A DNA stretch of 64,000 nucleotides, from the NCBI GenBank assembly GCA_041676705.1, contig JBAYRL010000001.1, positions 62,001 through 126,000 of the forward strand, written 5' to 3'. This document shows, in pieces, positions 34,096 to 43,040 of the stretch (the first letter of the stretch is position 1; each line of letters opens with the position of its first letter). The DNA comes from Acidimicrobiia bacterium. Its GTDB lineage: Bacteria; Actinomycetota; Acidimicrobiia; Acidimicrobiales; SKKL01. The translations under genes were made by a program, and so were the position numbers. A model generated the notes under the pieces. The model had not been told where the DNA came from and did not search any database. It worked only from the letters and a program-made list of their open reading frames with translations.

Positions 34096-34116
34096 CTCCT
34101 CAAACCAATTGAGGAG
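34096..34116 (+). promoter_or_regulatory. Shine-Dalgarno-sequestering hairpin of the TPP riboswitch
   Basis: CTCCTCAA (34096-34103), 5-base loop, TTGAGGAG (34109-34116): a perfect 8-bp stem whose 3' arm contains the GAGGAG ribosome site of thiB (TTG at 34123). There is no following T tract, so control is most likely at translation. Confidence 0.8.
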
Positions 34117-34122
34117 TCTAAA

Positions 34123-35238
34123 TTGTCATTAGCGCTATTCCGCGAGTTTCGATCGCGACGATTAATCACCTTGTTCACCGCCTTTTTGGCTTTAGCCGTG
34201 TTGGCCGCGGCTTGTTCAAACAACAGTGACGAGCCAGATTCGAACGGATCATCCCCAGAGAATGCAAGTGCTGGCAACAAGGTCGTCTTGGTGACCCACA
34301 ACTCATTTGAAATTAGCGATGAATTAATCGCGTTGTTTAAGGAAGAGACCGGCAATGAACTGGTTGTACAGCGCGGCGGAAGTGCCGTCGAGGTGTTGAA
34401 CCAGGCCATCCTGACCGTCAAAAACCCCCAGGGCGATGTATTTTTTGGGGTGGAAGACACGTCGCTTTCTCGTGCTTTGCGCAATGGCTTGTTTGAGGTC
34501 TATGAACCCGCTGCTAGTGAGCAAATTCAAGCTGGACTAGTGGTGGACGACGAATTTCACGTAACACCTATTAGCCATGGTGTTGTATGTGTGAACTACG
34601 ACAAATCTTGGTTCGCCGACAACGACGTAGCGGTACCATCGGGGCTGGCCGACCTTGTCAAACCTGAATACGCCGACCTGTTTGTTACTCCTAATCCTGC
34701 CTCCTCAGCACCTGGACTAGCGTTTCTCACCGCCACCGTCGCCGAATTCGGCGAAGATGGCTGGGCCGACTACTGGCGAGAGTTAAAGGACAACAACGTT
34801 GTGGTCACAAGCGGGTGGAGTGATGCCTACTACGGCCGCTTCTCCGGTGGTGCTGAAGACGGCGATCGTCCTCTTGTAACCTCATACGGGTCGAGCCCAC
34901 CCGCCGATGTTCTAGGTCTTGATCCGTTGCCAGATGACACGCCAACTGGTGTCATTGAATCAACTTGCGCACGTGAAACCACCTTTGCCGGGGTCTTGGC
35001 CAATGCCGCCAACCCGTCGGGTGCCGAAGAATTTATTGACTTTCTATTAGGAAAAGCATTTCAAGAATCACTGCCCCTTAGCATGTTCGTTTACCCAGTG
35101 ATTGAAGACACTCCCTTGCCGATTGAGTTCGAACGATTCGCCGTTAATCCAGCTAATCCGTATCACCTGGCACCGGAACTACTTGAGGCGGAAGCCGACA
35201 ATTGGGTTGAAGAGTGGACAAACATAATGTTGCGCTAA
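34123..35238 (+). CDS. thiB: thiamine ABC transporter substrate-binding lipoprotein
   Basis: Captures thiamine or its phosphates outside the cell for ThiPQ. Signal peptide with lipobox (TAFLALAVLAAACSNN), then the ThiB pattern: VVLVTHNSFEISDELIALFKEET, VEVLNQAILTVKNPQGDVFFGVED, PISHGVVCVNYDKSWF, TSGWSDAYYGRFSGG and LVTSYGSSPPADV. TTG 34123 is preferred over GTG 34093 because GAGGAG sits 6 bases before it and is sequestered by the riboswitch hairpin. It overlaps thiP by 25 bases. Confidence 0.94.
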   Translation: MSLALFREFRSRRLITLFTAFLALAVLAAACSNNSDEPDSNGSSPENASAGNKVVLVTHNSFEISDELIALFKEETGNELVVQRGGSAVEVLNQAILTVKNPQGDVFFGVEDTSLSRALRNGLFEVYEPAASEQIQAGLVVDDEFHVTPISHGVVCVNYDKSWFADNDVAVPSGLADLVKPEYADLFVTPNPASSAPGLAFLTATVAEFGEDGWADYWRELKDNNVVVTSGWSDAYYGRFSGGAEDGDRPLVTSYGSSPPADVLGLDPLPDDTPTGVIESTCARETTFAGVLANAANPSGAEEFIDFLLGKAFQESLPLSMFVYPVIEDTPLPIEFERFAVNPANPYHLAPELLEAEADNWVEEWTNIMLR

Positions 35239-36896
35239 GCCTTAAAAGCTCGATACTTCTATCGATTATTCCGATTAGCTTTCTGGCAATATTCTTTATA
35301 TTGCCAGTGGCTAATATTATAGCGCTTGGTTTGCATCACGATAACCAGTGGAATCTAAACATATTGCAATCCGTTTGGGGCGATAGTTATTTACGGCAAG
35401 TAATTTGGTTTACCTTCGCCCAGGCGATCGCCTCTACGGCCCTAACAATAGCAATAGGGTTTCCTATTGCTTATTTGCTCGCACGTTATAAATTTCCTCT
35501 ACACGGGTTCATTAACGGTCTCGTTACCGTGCCCTTTGTTTTGCCAACGGTGGTAGTGGCGGTAGCTTTTTTGGTCTTGTTGCGGCCCGACGGTTGGGCC
35601 GGTGGCCTGCTCGGGGGATGGTGGGGTGCGAGTCCGCCTGACCTACGGGGCACCTTGGCGGCAGTCCTAATGGCGCATGTTTTCTACAACGTCTCGGTGG
35701 TAGTTCGGATTGTGGGTGGTTTACTCGACCAGCTCGATCCAGCCATTGAAGATGCCGCGGCCGTACTGGGTGCGAACAAATGGAATATTTTCACCAAGGT
35801 CACGCTGCCGTTAGTTCGCCCGGCTTTGATTTCGGCGGCCTTAGTTGTGTTCCTCTTTACCTTCACCTCATTTGGGGTGGTGCTGTTTCTTGGCGGGCCG
35901 GGAAACTCTACGCTGGAGGTCGAGATTCATCGCCAAACCGCACTGTTGTTGAACCTACCGGTAGCCGCGGCCCTCTCAATTTCCCAACTGGTAATGGTGG
36001 CAGTCTTAGCTACGATCAGTCTCAAACAACAACGTGGTGCGGCCGTCGAACAGCCACTGGTTGGAGGTCGTGCTGGGGCTCGCCAACGTGTGGCGTCCAC
36101 CATTGGTGAACGCAGCGTTGTGCTCGGAATGATTCTGGTGTCACTGGGGTTTTTCGGTGCCCCATTGTTAGCCATGGTGTTACGTTCGCTTCGGAGTGGG
36201 AGCACTGTTTTCACTCTGGAGTGGTATCGACGACTGTTCGGCCCAAGCTCAACTGTGCTTGGGCGTTCGGCCATCGAAGCCGTTTGGAATTCGCTCCAGT
36301 TCGCGGCCGTGGCCACCGTAGTGGCTGTGGTGGTTGGTTTATCGGCCTCGTTTGTGATTGTGCGTGGCCCGGAAATTTGGCGGCGCTGGTTCGAGGTTTT
36401 GCTCCTCCTGCCACTGGGTGTCTCAGCGGTAACCGTTGGTTTTGGTTTCATTGTGGGACTTGATGAACCGCCGCTCAATCTAAGAAATTCGTGGTGGCTG
36501 ATTCCTATGGCCCAAGCGCTAGTTTCAACGCCATTTGTGGTGAGGGTGTTGGTCCCGGTCTTGGCTTCTATCGAGAGTCGTATCCATGAGGCAGCCGCGG
36601 TTCTGGGTGCTTCGCCTCTAAGAACTTTGTGGGAGGTCGACCTACCCCTAATTGGTCGCGCCGTGGGCTTGGCCGCCGGGTTCGCGTTTGCCATGTCGCT
36701 TGGCGAGTTTGGGGCTACCGTTTTTATCGCCCGGGCTGACACTGTCACGGTGCCGGTAGCCATAATGCGCCTCTTAGGTCTGCCTGGTGCCTCAAACTAT
36801 GGCCAGGCCATGGCGCTCAGCTCCATCCTCATGGCCCTAACGTTCAGCTCGATGCTGGTTGTCTCAAAAATTCGTCTGCCCCAGGTATCCGCATGA
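35214..36896 (+). CDS. thiP: thiamine ABC transporter permease (fused two-domain)
   Basis: A 560-residue inner-membrane permease with two BPD-type halves of about six helices each. Each half carries an EAA coupling loop: IEDAAAVLGANKWNIFTKVTLP near residue 190 and IHEAAAVLGASPLRTLWEVDLP near 465. This fused layout is typical of ThiP and related iron permeases; the riboswitch and ThiB settle it as thiamine. GTG start inside thiB; its stop overlaps thiQ by four bases (ATGA). Confidence 0.93.
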   Translation: MDKHNVALSLKSSILLSIIPISFLAIFFILPVANIIALGLHHDNQWNLNILQSVWGDSYLRQVIWFTFAQAIASTALTIAIGFPIAYLLARYKFPLHGFINGLVTVPFVLPTVVVAVAFLVLLRPDGWAGGLLGGWWGASPPDLRGTLAAVLMAHVFYNVSVVVRIVGGLLDQLDPAIEDAAAVLGANKWNIFTKVTLPLVRPALISAALVVFLFTFTSFGVVLFLGGPGNSTLEVEIHRQTALLLNLPVAAALSISQLVMVAVLATISLKQQRGAAVEQPLVGGRAGARQRVASTIGERSVVLGMILVSLGFFGAPLLAMVLRSLRSGSTVFTLEWYRRLFGPSSTVLGRSAIEAVWNSLQFAAVATVVAVVVGLSASFVIVRGPEIWRRWFEVLLLLPLGVSAVTVGFGFIVGLDEPPLNLRNSWWLIPMAQALVSTPFVVRVLVPVLASIESRIHEAAAVLGASPLRTLWEVDLPLIGRAVGLAAGFAFAMSLGEFGATVFIARADTVTVPVAIMRLLGLPGASNYGQAMALSSILMALTFSSMLVVSKIRLPQVSA

Positions 36897-37966
36897 GCCT
36901 TCGCGTCGAGGAGTTGAGTGTTGAGCTCGCTGGCAAATCGATTATCCATCAGGTATCGATCGAAGTGAACGACGGTGAGATCGTGGCGGTGTTGGGCCCC
37001 AGCGGTAGCGGCAAAACGACGATGCTGCGCGCCATTGCAGGTTTAGTTCCCTTGGCCCAGGGCCGAATTTGGTCCAACGGACACGATATTTCTAACCAGC
37101 CATCTTTTCGAAGAGGTGTGGGCTACATGTTTCAAGAGCATGCGTTGTTTCCTCATCGCAATGTGGCCGAAAACATCGAGTTCGGTCTGCGAATGGCGAA
37201 AATGCGAAAGCCGGAGCGGTTGGGGCGACGCCGTGAGGTACTGGAACTGGTGGGATTGGGTGGATTTGATCAGCGACCGGTGGCATCGCTTTCAGGTGGA
37301 GAGCGCCAAAGAGTGGCACTGGCTCGAGCGATCGCACCGAAACCCGCCCTGCTATTACTAGACGAGCCGTTTAGCTCTTTAGATCGGGCACTTCGAGAAC
37401 GACTTTGGGAAGATTTGGTTGACGTTCTTGTCCAAACCAACACCGGTTGTATTCACGTCACTCACGATCATGTTGAAGCCTTGCGAAGCGGTGACCGCCT
37501 GGTGGTGCTTTCCGAGGGCGAAATCCTACAAGCCGGTAGTCCACTAGAGCTTTGGAGAATGCCAAACTCCGAAGCTATTGGTCGAATAGTGGGACCATTA
37601 AACACCGTGCCGGTGGAGCTCATAAGTAGCGCAGCGATGGTAGCGCCTTGGGGTAGAACGTCGTACCAGCATCTGCTGGCTCGGCCAGCTCCAAACACCA
37701 ATTCTTCCAAACTGCTAGCCAGACCCGACGCCTTCGAGATCTCGGTACCAACAACAGGTGGCCAAGGCTGGTTTGAGGGCACCGTTATTCGTCGTAACTT
37801 TATGGGAACACACGCCCTAGTCGAGGTGGCTCTCGACACCGATGCGGGGGCATCTGATGAGCCAATTGGGCTCTTAGTCCTTGAAACGACACCGTCGTTT
37901 AGTGAGCTTGGCAGCCGAATATCTCTGAAACTAAAAGACAGAAGCGTGGTGATCACCGCCACATAA
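36893..37966 (+). CDS. thiQ: thiamine ABC transporter ATP-binding protein
   Basis: ATPase of the thiamine importer. Walker A GPSGSGKTT, Q-loop YMFQEHALFPHRNVAEN, signature LSGGERQR, Walker B LLLLDEPFSSLD and H-loop THDH are intact. At 357 residues it is longer than enterobacterial ThiQ (about 230) because of a C-terminal TOBE-like regulatory domain (residues about 235-355), as in many actinobacterial importers. ATG overlaps the thiP stop. Confidence 0.93.
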   Translation: MSLRVEELSVELAGKSIIHQVSIEVNDGEIVAVLGPSGSGKTTMLRAIAGLVPLAQGRIWSNGHDISNQPSFRRGVGYMFQEHALFPHRNVAENIEFGLRMAKMRKPERLGRRREVLELVGLGGFDQRPVASLSGGERQRVALARAIAPKPALLLLDEPFSSLDRALRERLWEDLVDVLVQTNTGCIHVTHDHVEALRSGDRLVVLSEGEILQAGSPLELWRMPNSEAIGRIVGPLNTVPVELISSAAMVAPWGRTSYQHLLARPAPNTNSSKLLARPDAFEISVPTTGGQGWFEGTVIRRNFMGTHALVEVALDTDAGASDEPIGLLVLETTPSFSELGSRISLKLKDRSVVITAT

Positions 37967-38036
37967 GCAGCTCAATTCCACCCTCGGGCCTCGGAATAAG
38001 TCACAATAGAGAAACGCTCGACTAGGAGGAATGCTT

Positions 38037-39587
38037 GTGAACGGTGCCGAGAAGCTGCTGCGAGGCCTAGCCGATAACGGGGTGACAGCGTGTTTCGCCA
38101 ACCCCGGCACAACCGAAATGCACCTGGTCGCGGCGCTGGACACCGAGCCACGGATTCGACCGGTTCTCGGTCTTTTTGAAGGTGTGGTCACCGGTGCCGC
38201 CGATGGTTATGGCCGAATGTCTGATGTGCCTGCTATGACGATTTTGCACCTCGGTCCTGGCCTTGCAAACGGTTTGGCTAACCTCCACAACGCCCGTCGC
38301 GCCAACACCCCAATGGTCAATGTGGTTGGTGACCACACGACGTGGCACCTAGCTGCGGATGCGCCTCTCACTTCCGATATTCCTTCTTTGGCACGACCCA
38401 TGTCGGCCTGGGTTCACACCGTAAGTTCAGCCGACAATCTTGCTAGCGATGGGATCGACGCCCTGAGTGCCGCCATGTCGGCACCTGGTGGGGTGGCCAC
38501 ACTGATTGTTCCTCAAGACACCACCTGGGATGAAGTAGACGAAAGTGCGCCGATTCCTACGCCTTCACCGGTTGGCTTCGGGGAAGTTCCACCCAACCAA
38601 ATTGAATCGATGGTTGATGAGCTAAGGCGACTGGGCGACGCAGCGGTACTCGTATTGGGTTCGAACGCGCGCCGCGAGGCTGGCCTTAAAGCAGCGGCCC
38701 AGATTCAAGCTGCCACCAACGCTCGGGTGGTGGTGGCTGGTATGGCGTCACGAGTGGAACGCGGGGCTCACGTGCCCGATTTTCCTTCCATTCCATATTT
38801 CCCCGAACAAGCAGTTCCGTTCTTGGCCGATGTGAAACTGATGATCTTGGTTGGAACCACCGAACCAGTACATTTCTTTGGAAATCCCGGCCAGCCCAGC
38901 CATCCACGTCCCACCGATGCCTTGTTGGTGTCGTTAGCTACGCCCTCTGAAGATGCCGAATCGGCCCTGGTTGGTCTAGCGGCGGCGCTTGATGCACCTC
39001 CAGTGGCCGTGCCAGAACGCGCGGCACCTCAAATGCCCAGCGGCTCTAGCCTCGGACCAGCAGAATTAGGTGCCGCCCTAGCTTTGTTGCAACCCGAGGG
39101 TGCCATTGTGGTTGATGAGTCGATCAGTTCTGGCGCCGCTTATTCCGCCATGGCTACAAGCGCACCACCACACGATGTGCTGCACCTTACCGGTGGCGCA
39201 ATCGGGCAAGGCTTGCCAGCTGCGGTTGGTGCTGCAATAGCCTGCCCGGACCGACGGGTTATTGCGTTGCAGGCTGACGGTAGCGCCATGTACACACTGC
39301 AGTCGCTTTGGACTATGGCCCGTGAATCGCTCGACATTTCGATAGTTCTATTGGCCAACAAGAATTATCGAATCCTCCAGATCGAATTGATGCGAGCCGG
39401 AATCAACGAACCTGGCCCAAGCTCGTATGGACTGACCGACTTGGAACGTCCCCATATTGATTGGGTGGCTTTGGCTACTGGCATGGGTGTACTTGGGCGT
39501 CGTGCGCGCAGCTCTGACGAGCTGGTCGATGCTCTACGCGAGTCGTTGAACACTTCAGGTCCTTCACTGGTTGAAGTGTGGCTTTAA
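38037..39587 (+). CDS. thiamine-diphosphate-dependent enzyme, acetolactate synthase-like
   Basis: Three-domain ThDP enzyme of the POX/AHAS type. The activating Glu lies in GLFEGVVTGAADGYGRM, and the ThDP-Mg motif is QADGSAMYTLQSLWTMARESLDISIVLLANKNYRI. The middle domain lacks an obvious FAD site, and the protein is shorter (about 516) than true AHAS (about 570), so benzoylformate-decarboxylase-like or aldehyde-lyase activity is equally likely. GTG 38037 is chosen because AGGAGG lies 7 bases upstream. It sits 70 bases after thiQ. Confidence 0.88.
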   Translation: MNGAEKLLRGLADNGVTACFANPGTTEMHLVAALDTEPRIRPVLGLFEGVVTGAADGYGRMSDVPAMTILHLGPGLANGLANLHNARRANTPMVNVVGDHTTWHLAADAPLTSDIPSLARPMSAWVHTVSSADNLASDGIDALSAAMSAPGGVATLIVPQDTTWDEVDESAPIPTPSPVGFGEVPPNQIESMVDELRRLGDAAVLVLGSNARREAGLKAAAQIQAATNARVVVAGMASRVERGAHVPDFPSIPYFPEQAVPFLADVKLMILVGTTEPVHFFGNPGQPSHPRPTDALLVSLATPSEDAESALVGLAAALDAPPVAVPERAAPQMPSGSSLGPAELGAALALLQPEGAIVVDESISSGAAYSAMATSAPPHDVLHLTGGAIGQGLPAAVGAAIACPDRRVIALQADGSAMYTLQSLWTMARESLDISIVLLANKNYRILQIELMRAGINEPGPSSYGLTDLERPHIDWVALATGMGVLGRRARSSDELVDALRESLNTSGPSLVEVWL

Positions 39588-39596
39588 CGGGGTGCC

Positions 39597-39625
39597 TTGA
39601 AGTGACTTAGCCAGCTTGTTATGGT
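39597..39625 (+). promoter_or_regulatory. candidate promoter of ectA
   Basis: TTGAAG (39597-39602), 17 bases, TATGGT (39620-39625). Predicted start near 39632 coincides with the ATG at 39633, which suggests a leaderless ectA transcript. Confidence 0.45.
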
Positions 39626-39632
39626 CGAAACG

Positions 39633-40163
39633 ATGCTTTCAGCAGAAATTTCGACCATGAATTCCCGTGGTCGAGCACCCAAAATTCGGGTGCGACCATC
39701 TCAGGCGAGCGACGGTGTAGCCATGTGGCACCTGGCCGACCGCTCGACCCTAGATACCAACTCACCCTATGCATATGTGCACTACGGTGATCAGTTTTCT
39801 TCTACCTGTCGCGTGGCGATTAACGACGATGGCGCGGTGGTTGGCTTCGTGCTGGCTCACCTGCTGCCCAAGCGCCCTAATAGCCTTTTTATCTGGCAGA
39901 TTGGTGTGGCTGAAGAGGCCCGCGGTCTTGGTATCGCCTCCGAAATGCTCGATTCACTTTGGGCTGACACGGCTGACGTGAGCTTTTTGGAAGCCACCGT
40001 AACGCCGTCGAACACCGCCTCTGATCGCTTGTTTCGACGCTTCGCACAACAACATGCAGCGGAATTGGAAACCTCGTTGATCTACGGGGAAGCCCTATTC
40101 CCGGCTGGAACGCATGAAGCCGAGCTCCGCTATCGAATAGGACCAATAGCGATCGATAGCTAG
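39633..40163 (+). CDS. ectA: L-2,4-diaminobutyrate N-acetyltransferase
   Basis: Acetylates diaminobutyrate, second step of ectoine synthesis. The GNAT fold carries EctA hallmarks: DRSTLDTNSPYAYVHYGDQFSSTCRVA, LFIWQIGVAEEARGLGIASEML with the acetyl-CoA loop, and LEATVTPSNTASDRLFRRFA. Start is uncertain: ATG 39621, 39633 or 39657; none has a good ribosome site, and 39633 fits a leaderless mRNA from the upstream promoter. Unusually, 207 bases separate it from ectB. Confidence 0.94.
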   Translation: MLSAEISTMNSRGRAPKIRVRPSQASDGVAMWHLADRSTLDTNSPYAYVHYGDQFSSTCRVAINDDGAVVGFVLAHLLPKRPNSLFIWQIGVAEEARGLGIASEMLDSLWADTADVSFLEATVTPSNTASDRLFRRFAQQHAAELETSLIYGEALFPAGTHEAELRYRIGPIAIDS

Positions 40164-40219
40164 CAATGACCACGTCTAGTCGTTCTCGAACGATCGACCT
40201 GACGCGCTCTGGGTGCCCA

Positions 40220-40343
40220 TTGGCGATACGTAATCCCATGGTTTAACAAACCATTTCGGTTGGCGATCCCTTGTGGCGGCACCCTAAGTCCAGACCAACT
40301 GGTCTGGCACCTAGTTGGCAAAGTGCCAGCTAGAACAGATATA
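40220..40343 (+). promoter_or_regulatory. ectA-ectB intergenic control region with palindromes and promoter
   Basis: Two direct repeats TTGGCGAT lie exactly 40 bp apart (40220-40227, 40260-40267) around a palindrome ATGGTTT-AAC-AAACCAT (40238-40254). A second dyad CCAGACCA-AC-TGGTCTGG (40290-40307) overlaps a third, CTGGCAC/GTGCCAG (40304-40310 and 40323-40329). A candidate promoter is TTGGCA (40315-40320), 17 bases, GATATA (40338-40343). Together they suggest a separate, regulated ectB promoter. Confidence 0.5.
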
Positions 40344-40370
40344 TCACCAACGTGAGGACGTGATTTTAAC

Positions 40371-41663
40371 GTGAAAACGTTTGAGACCTACGAGTCTGAG
40401 GTCAGGGGATACATACGTTCCTGGCCAACCGTTTTCAAAAAAGCCGAGGGGTGGACCCTCACCGATGAAGCCGGACGCGAGTACCTCGACTTTTTTGCGG
40501 GTGCTGGTGCGCTTAACTACGGCCACAACAATCCAGTTGTCATCGAGCCGCTAGTGGAATATCTCCGATCGGGAAGTCCCCTTCACTCCTTAGATATGGC
40601 CACGGTGGCAAAACGTGAGTTCATTGAAACCTTTGTTGAGGTGGTTCTCAAACCCCGTGGAATGAACTACAAGCTGCAATTCCCAGGGCCCACCGGTACC
40701 AATGCGGTAGAGTCAGCCCTCAAACTAGCTCGCAAAGTAACCGGACGTGAGAGCGTAGTCAGCTTTACCAACGCTTTCCACGGTATGTCCCTCGGAGCGC
40801 TGGCCGTCACCGGAAACTCTATGAAGCGTGCCGGGGCTGGCGTTCCACTGGCCTATACGATGCCCATGCCCTACGCCGGTTTCCTAGGCCAAGAATCTGA
40901 TTCGATCGACTACTTCGACCGGTTCTTGCTTGGTGACGGTTCGGGTATGGAAACGCCCGCTGCTGTCATTTTGGAAACGATTCAGGCCGAGGGCGGTATC
41001 AACGTGGCTTCCGAGCCATGGTTAAAACGCCTCTTTGAGGTTTGTGAGGCCCATGGGGTGCTGGTCATCGTTGATGATATTCAGGTCGGTTGTGGACGTA
41101 CCGGACCGTTCTTTTCCTTTGAGAATCTCGGTCTAAAGCCCGACATCATTTGTCTTTCAAAATCATTAAGCGCATCTGGTCAACCGCTGTCGCTGGTGCT
41201 TATGAAGCCCGAGTTAGATCAATGGGAGCCCGGCGAGCACAACGGTACCTTCCGAGGTAACAACGCCGCTTTTGTAACCGCTACGGCTGCTCTGAAGGCA
41301 TTTTGGCAAGACGATGAGTTCAGCCAAGCGACACAGCGGGCTTCAGCGGCGCTCGATGCCGGTATTCAGCAGGTGAAGAAGAACCACGAAGACCTCTTTG
41401 TTGATATCCGCGGACGGGGCATGATCCGTGGTTTAGGGACCACCGAAGCTGAATATGCCACGCAGATTAGCGCCGCTGCTTTCGAAGAAGGCTTGCTGCT
41501 AGAGACGGCCGGTCCACGCAGTGAAGTTGTGAAGTTCTTGCCGCCCCTCACGGTTAGTGGGACTGCCATTAATCAAGCCTTAGAACGCCTTGATGTCGCC
41601 TGTGAGCGAGTAACCAAGCAGAGCCGAACGAAACTGGCTGTGGCGGTTGGGGGAGCGTCGTGA
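40371..41663 (+). CDS. ectB: diaminobutyrate--2-oxoglutarate transaminase
   Basis: PLP-dependent class III aminotransferase making diaminobutyrate from aspartate semialdehyde, the first committed ectoine step. EctB features: FETYESEVRGYIRSWPTVF at the N-terminus, LQFPGPTGTNAVESALKLAR, TNAFHGMSLGALAVTGN, VIVDDIQVGCGRTGPFFSFE, and the PLP lysine in ICLSKSLSASGQPLSL. Length 430 is normal. GTG start; the ribosome site (GAGG) is rather distant. Its stop overlaps ectC by four bases. Confidence 0.96.
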   Translation: MKTFETYESEVRGYIRSWPTVFKKAEGWTLTDEAGREYLDFFAGAGALNYGHNNPVVIEPLVEYLRSGSPLHSLDMATVAKREFIETFVEVVLKPRGMNYKLQFPGPTGTNAVESALKLARKVTGRESVVSFTNAFHGMSLGALAVTGNSMKRAGAGVPLAYTMPMPYAGFLGQESDSIDYFDRFLLGDGSGMETPAAVILETIQAEGGINVASEPWLKRLFEVCEAHGVLVIVDDIQVGCGRTGPFFSFENLGLKPDIICLSKSLSASGQPLSLVLMKPELDQWEPGEHNGTFRGNNAAFVTATAALKAFWQDDEFSQATQRASAALDAGIQQVKKNHEDLFVDIRGRGMIRGLGTTEAEYATQISAAAFEEGLLLETAGPRSEVVKFLPPLTVSGTAINQALERLDVACERVTKQSRTKLAVAVGGAS

Positions 41664-42061
41664 TAGTGAGAAATGTTGATGACCTGGCTGGCACCGACCG
41701 AGAAACGGTAGCAGAAACATGGCGGTCGCGTCGGTTCCTATTGGCCGGTGACGGGATGGGTTTTTCGTTCCATGAAACCATCATGGCGGCCGGTACCGAG
41801 ACCAAAATGTGGTACAAGAACCACCTAGAAGCGGTGTACTGCGTGGGTGGGCGAGGAACGATAGAAGATCTGGCCACGGGCGAAGTTCACGAGATACGTG
41901 ACGGCACTATGTACGCCCTAAACCACCATGACCGCCATGTGATTCGTGTGGATGAAGACCTGCGGTTGATCTGCGTGTTCAACCCGCCCTGTGTCGGCGG
42001 GGAAACTCACGACGAAGACGGTGCTTACCCGCTACTTAGCCAAGAGGAGCTGATTGGATGA
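41660..42061 (+). CDS. ectC: L-ectoine synthase
   Basis: Cupin-fold enzyme that cyclises N-gamma-acetyl-diaminobutyrate to ectoine. The whole family pattern is present: MIVRNVDDLAGTDRETV at the start, FSFHETIMAAGTETKMWYKNHLEAVYCVGG in the metal-binding cupin core, DGTMYALNHHDRHVIR and FNPPCVGGETHDEDGAYPLL. Length 133 is typical. GTG start overlaps ectB; its stop overlaps ectD (ATGA). Confidence 0.97.
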   Translation: MIVRNVDDLAGTDRETVAETWRSRRFLLAGDGMGFSFHETIMAAGTETKMWYKNHLEAVYCVGGRGTIEDLATGEVHEIRDGTMYALNHHDRHVIRVDEDLRLICVFNPPCVGGETHDEDGAYPLLSQEELIG

Positions 42062-42957
42062 CCACGCAAGACCTATATCCCACCCGCCTCGGCCAAGAGG
42101 TAAAAATGCTTGAACGCCATGATCCCGTTGTCTGGGGTTCAGGCGAAGGTAGTGCTTTAACCGCGGCGCAGGTGGAATCTTATGAATGTGACGGGTATCT
42201 GCAACTTCCGGCGCTCTTTAGTGAAAGTGAGGTCGAAGCCTTTCAAGAGGAGATCGCCAAATTAACCAGCGATCGAGAGCTTTTGGCTTCCGAGCGAGTG
42301 ATTATAGAGCCCGATGAAGACTCGTTGGCACTGCGTTCAGTGTTTGACGTTCATCGTGAGGGCATGTTTCGCGACCTGGTACGTGATGAGCGGGTTTCGA
42401 ACGTAGCCCGACAACTGCTTGGGAGCGACGTATACATCCACCAGAGTCGCATCAACCTGAAACCACCGTTTCGAGGTAAAGAGTTCTTTTGGCATTCCGA
42501 CTTTGAAACTTGGCACGCGGAAGACGGCATGCCCTCAATGCGGGCCCTTAGTGCGTCGGTGAGCCTAACCGAAAACGTGCATTCCAACGGCCCCTTAATG
42601 GTAATACCGGGTTCGCATAAACATTTTGTGGCGTGTGGGGGAGAGACCCCGGCCGAGCACCATCGTGAATCGTTGCGCCGTCAAGAAATTGGCGTTCCCA
42701 GTGACGAGATGCTGACCCGGTTAGCCGATGAGAGCGAGGTACGTAATCTGGTGGGACCGATTGGCTCGGTTACTTTCTTTGATTGCAATCTCATGCACGG
42801 TTCGAACGGCAATATCACACCACAGGCCCGTCGGAATGTGTTCTTCGTTTATAACAGCGTCCATAACACGCTGGTGGAACCGTTTGCAGCTCCGGCTCGG
42901 CGACCTAACCACATCGCAGCTCGCAATTTTGAAGCGGTACCGTTGCCAGTTGGCTAA
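42058..42957 (+). CDS. ectD: ectoine 5-hydroxylase
   Basis: Fe(II)/2-oxoglutarate dioxygenase converting ectoine to 5-hydroxyectoine. The iron ligands are visible in the HSDFETWH-type motif (EFFWHSDFETWHAEDGMPSMRALS) and the distal HGSNGN His; the ectoine-binding signature SLTENVHSNGPLMVIPGSHK is intact. Length 299 is normal. Last gene of ectABCD, so the cell can make both ectoine and hydroxyectoine. No ectR or aspartokinase gene is attached. Confidence 0.96.
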   Translation: MTTQDLYPTRLGQEVKMLERHDPVVWGSGEGSALTAAQVESYECDGYLQLPALFSESEVEAFQEEIAKLTSDRELLASERVIIEPDEDSLALRSVFDVHREGMFRDLVRDERVSNVARQLLGSDVYIHQSRINLKPPFRGKEFFWHSDFETWHAEDGMPSMRALSASVSLTENVHSNGPLMVIPGSHKHFVACGGETPAEHHRESLRRQEIGVPSDEMLTRLADESEVRNLVGPIGSVTFFDCNLMHGSNGNITPQARRNVFFVYNSVHNTLVEPFAAPARRPNHIAARNFEAVPLPVG

Positions 42958-43040
42958 CGAGCGGCTCACTGCGGCCGGCTTAGTTTCGTAGCCGGTGGCA
43001 ACCTGGGGGCAAGAGCAAATTTGTAACTATGGTTTAAGGA

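Noticed and set aside
35927..36763. Minus-strand ORF of 278 codons inside thiP
   Set aside because: Long only because of codon bias in the permease; no domain, start site or hydrophobic pattern of its own.
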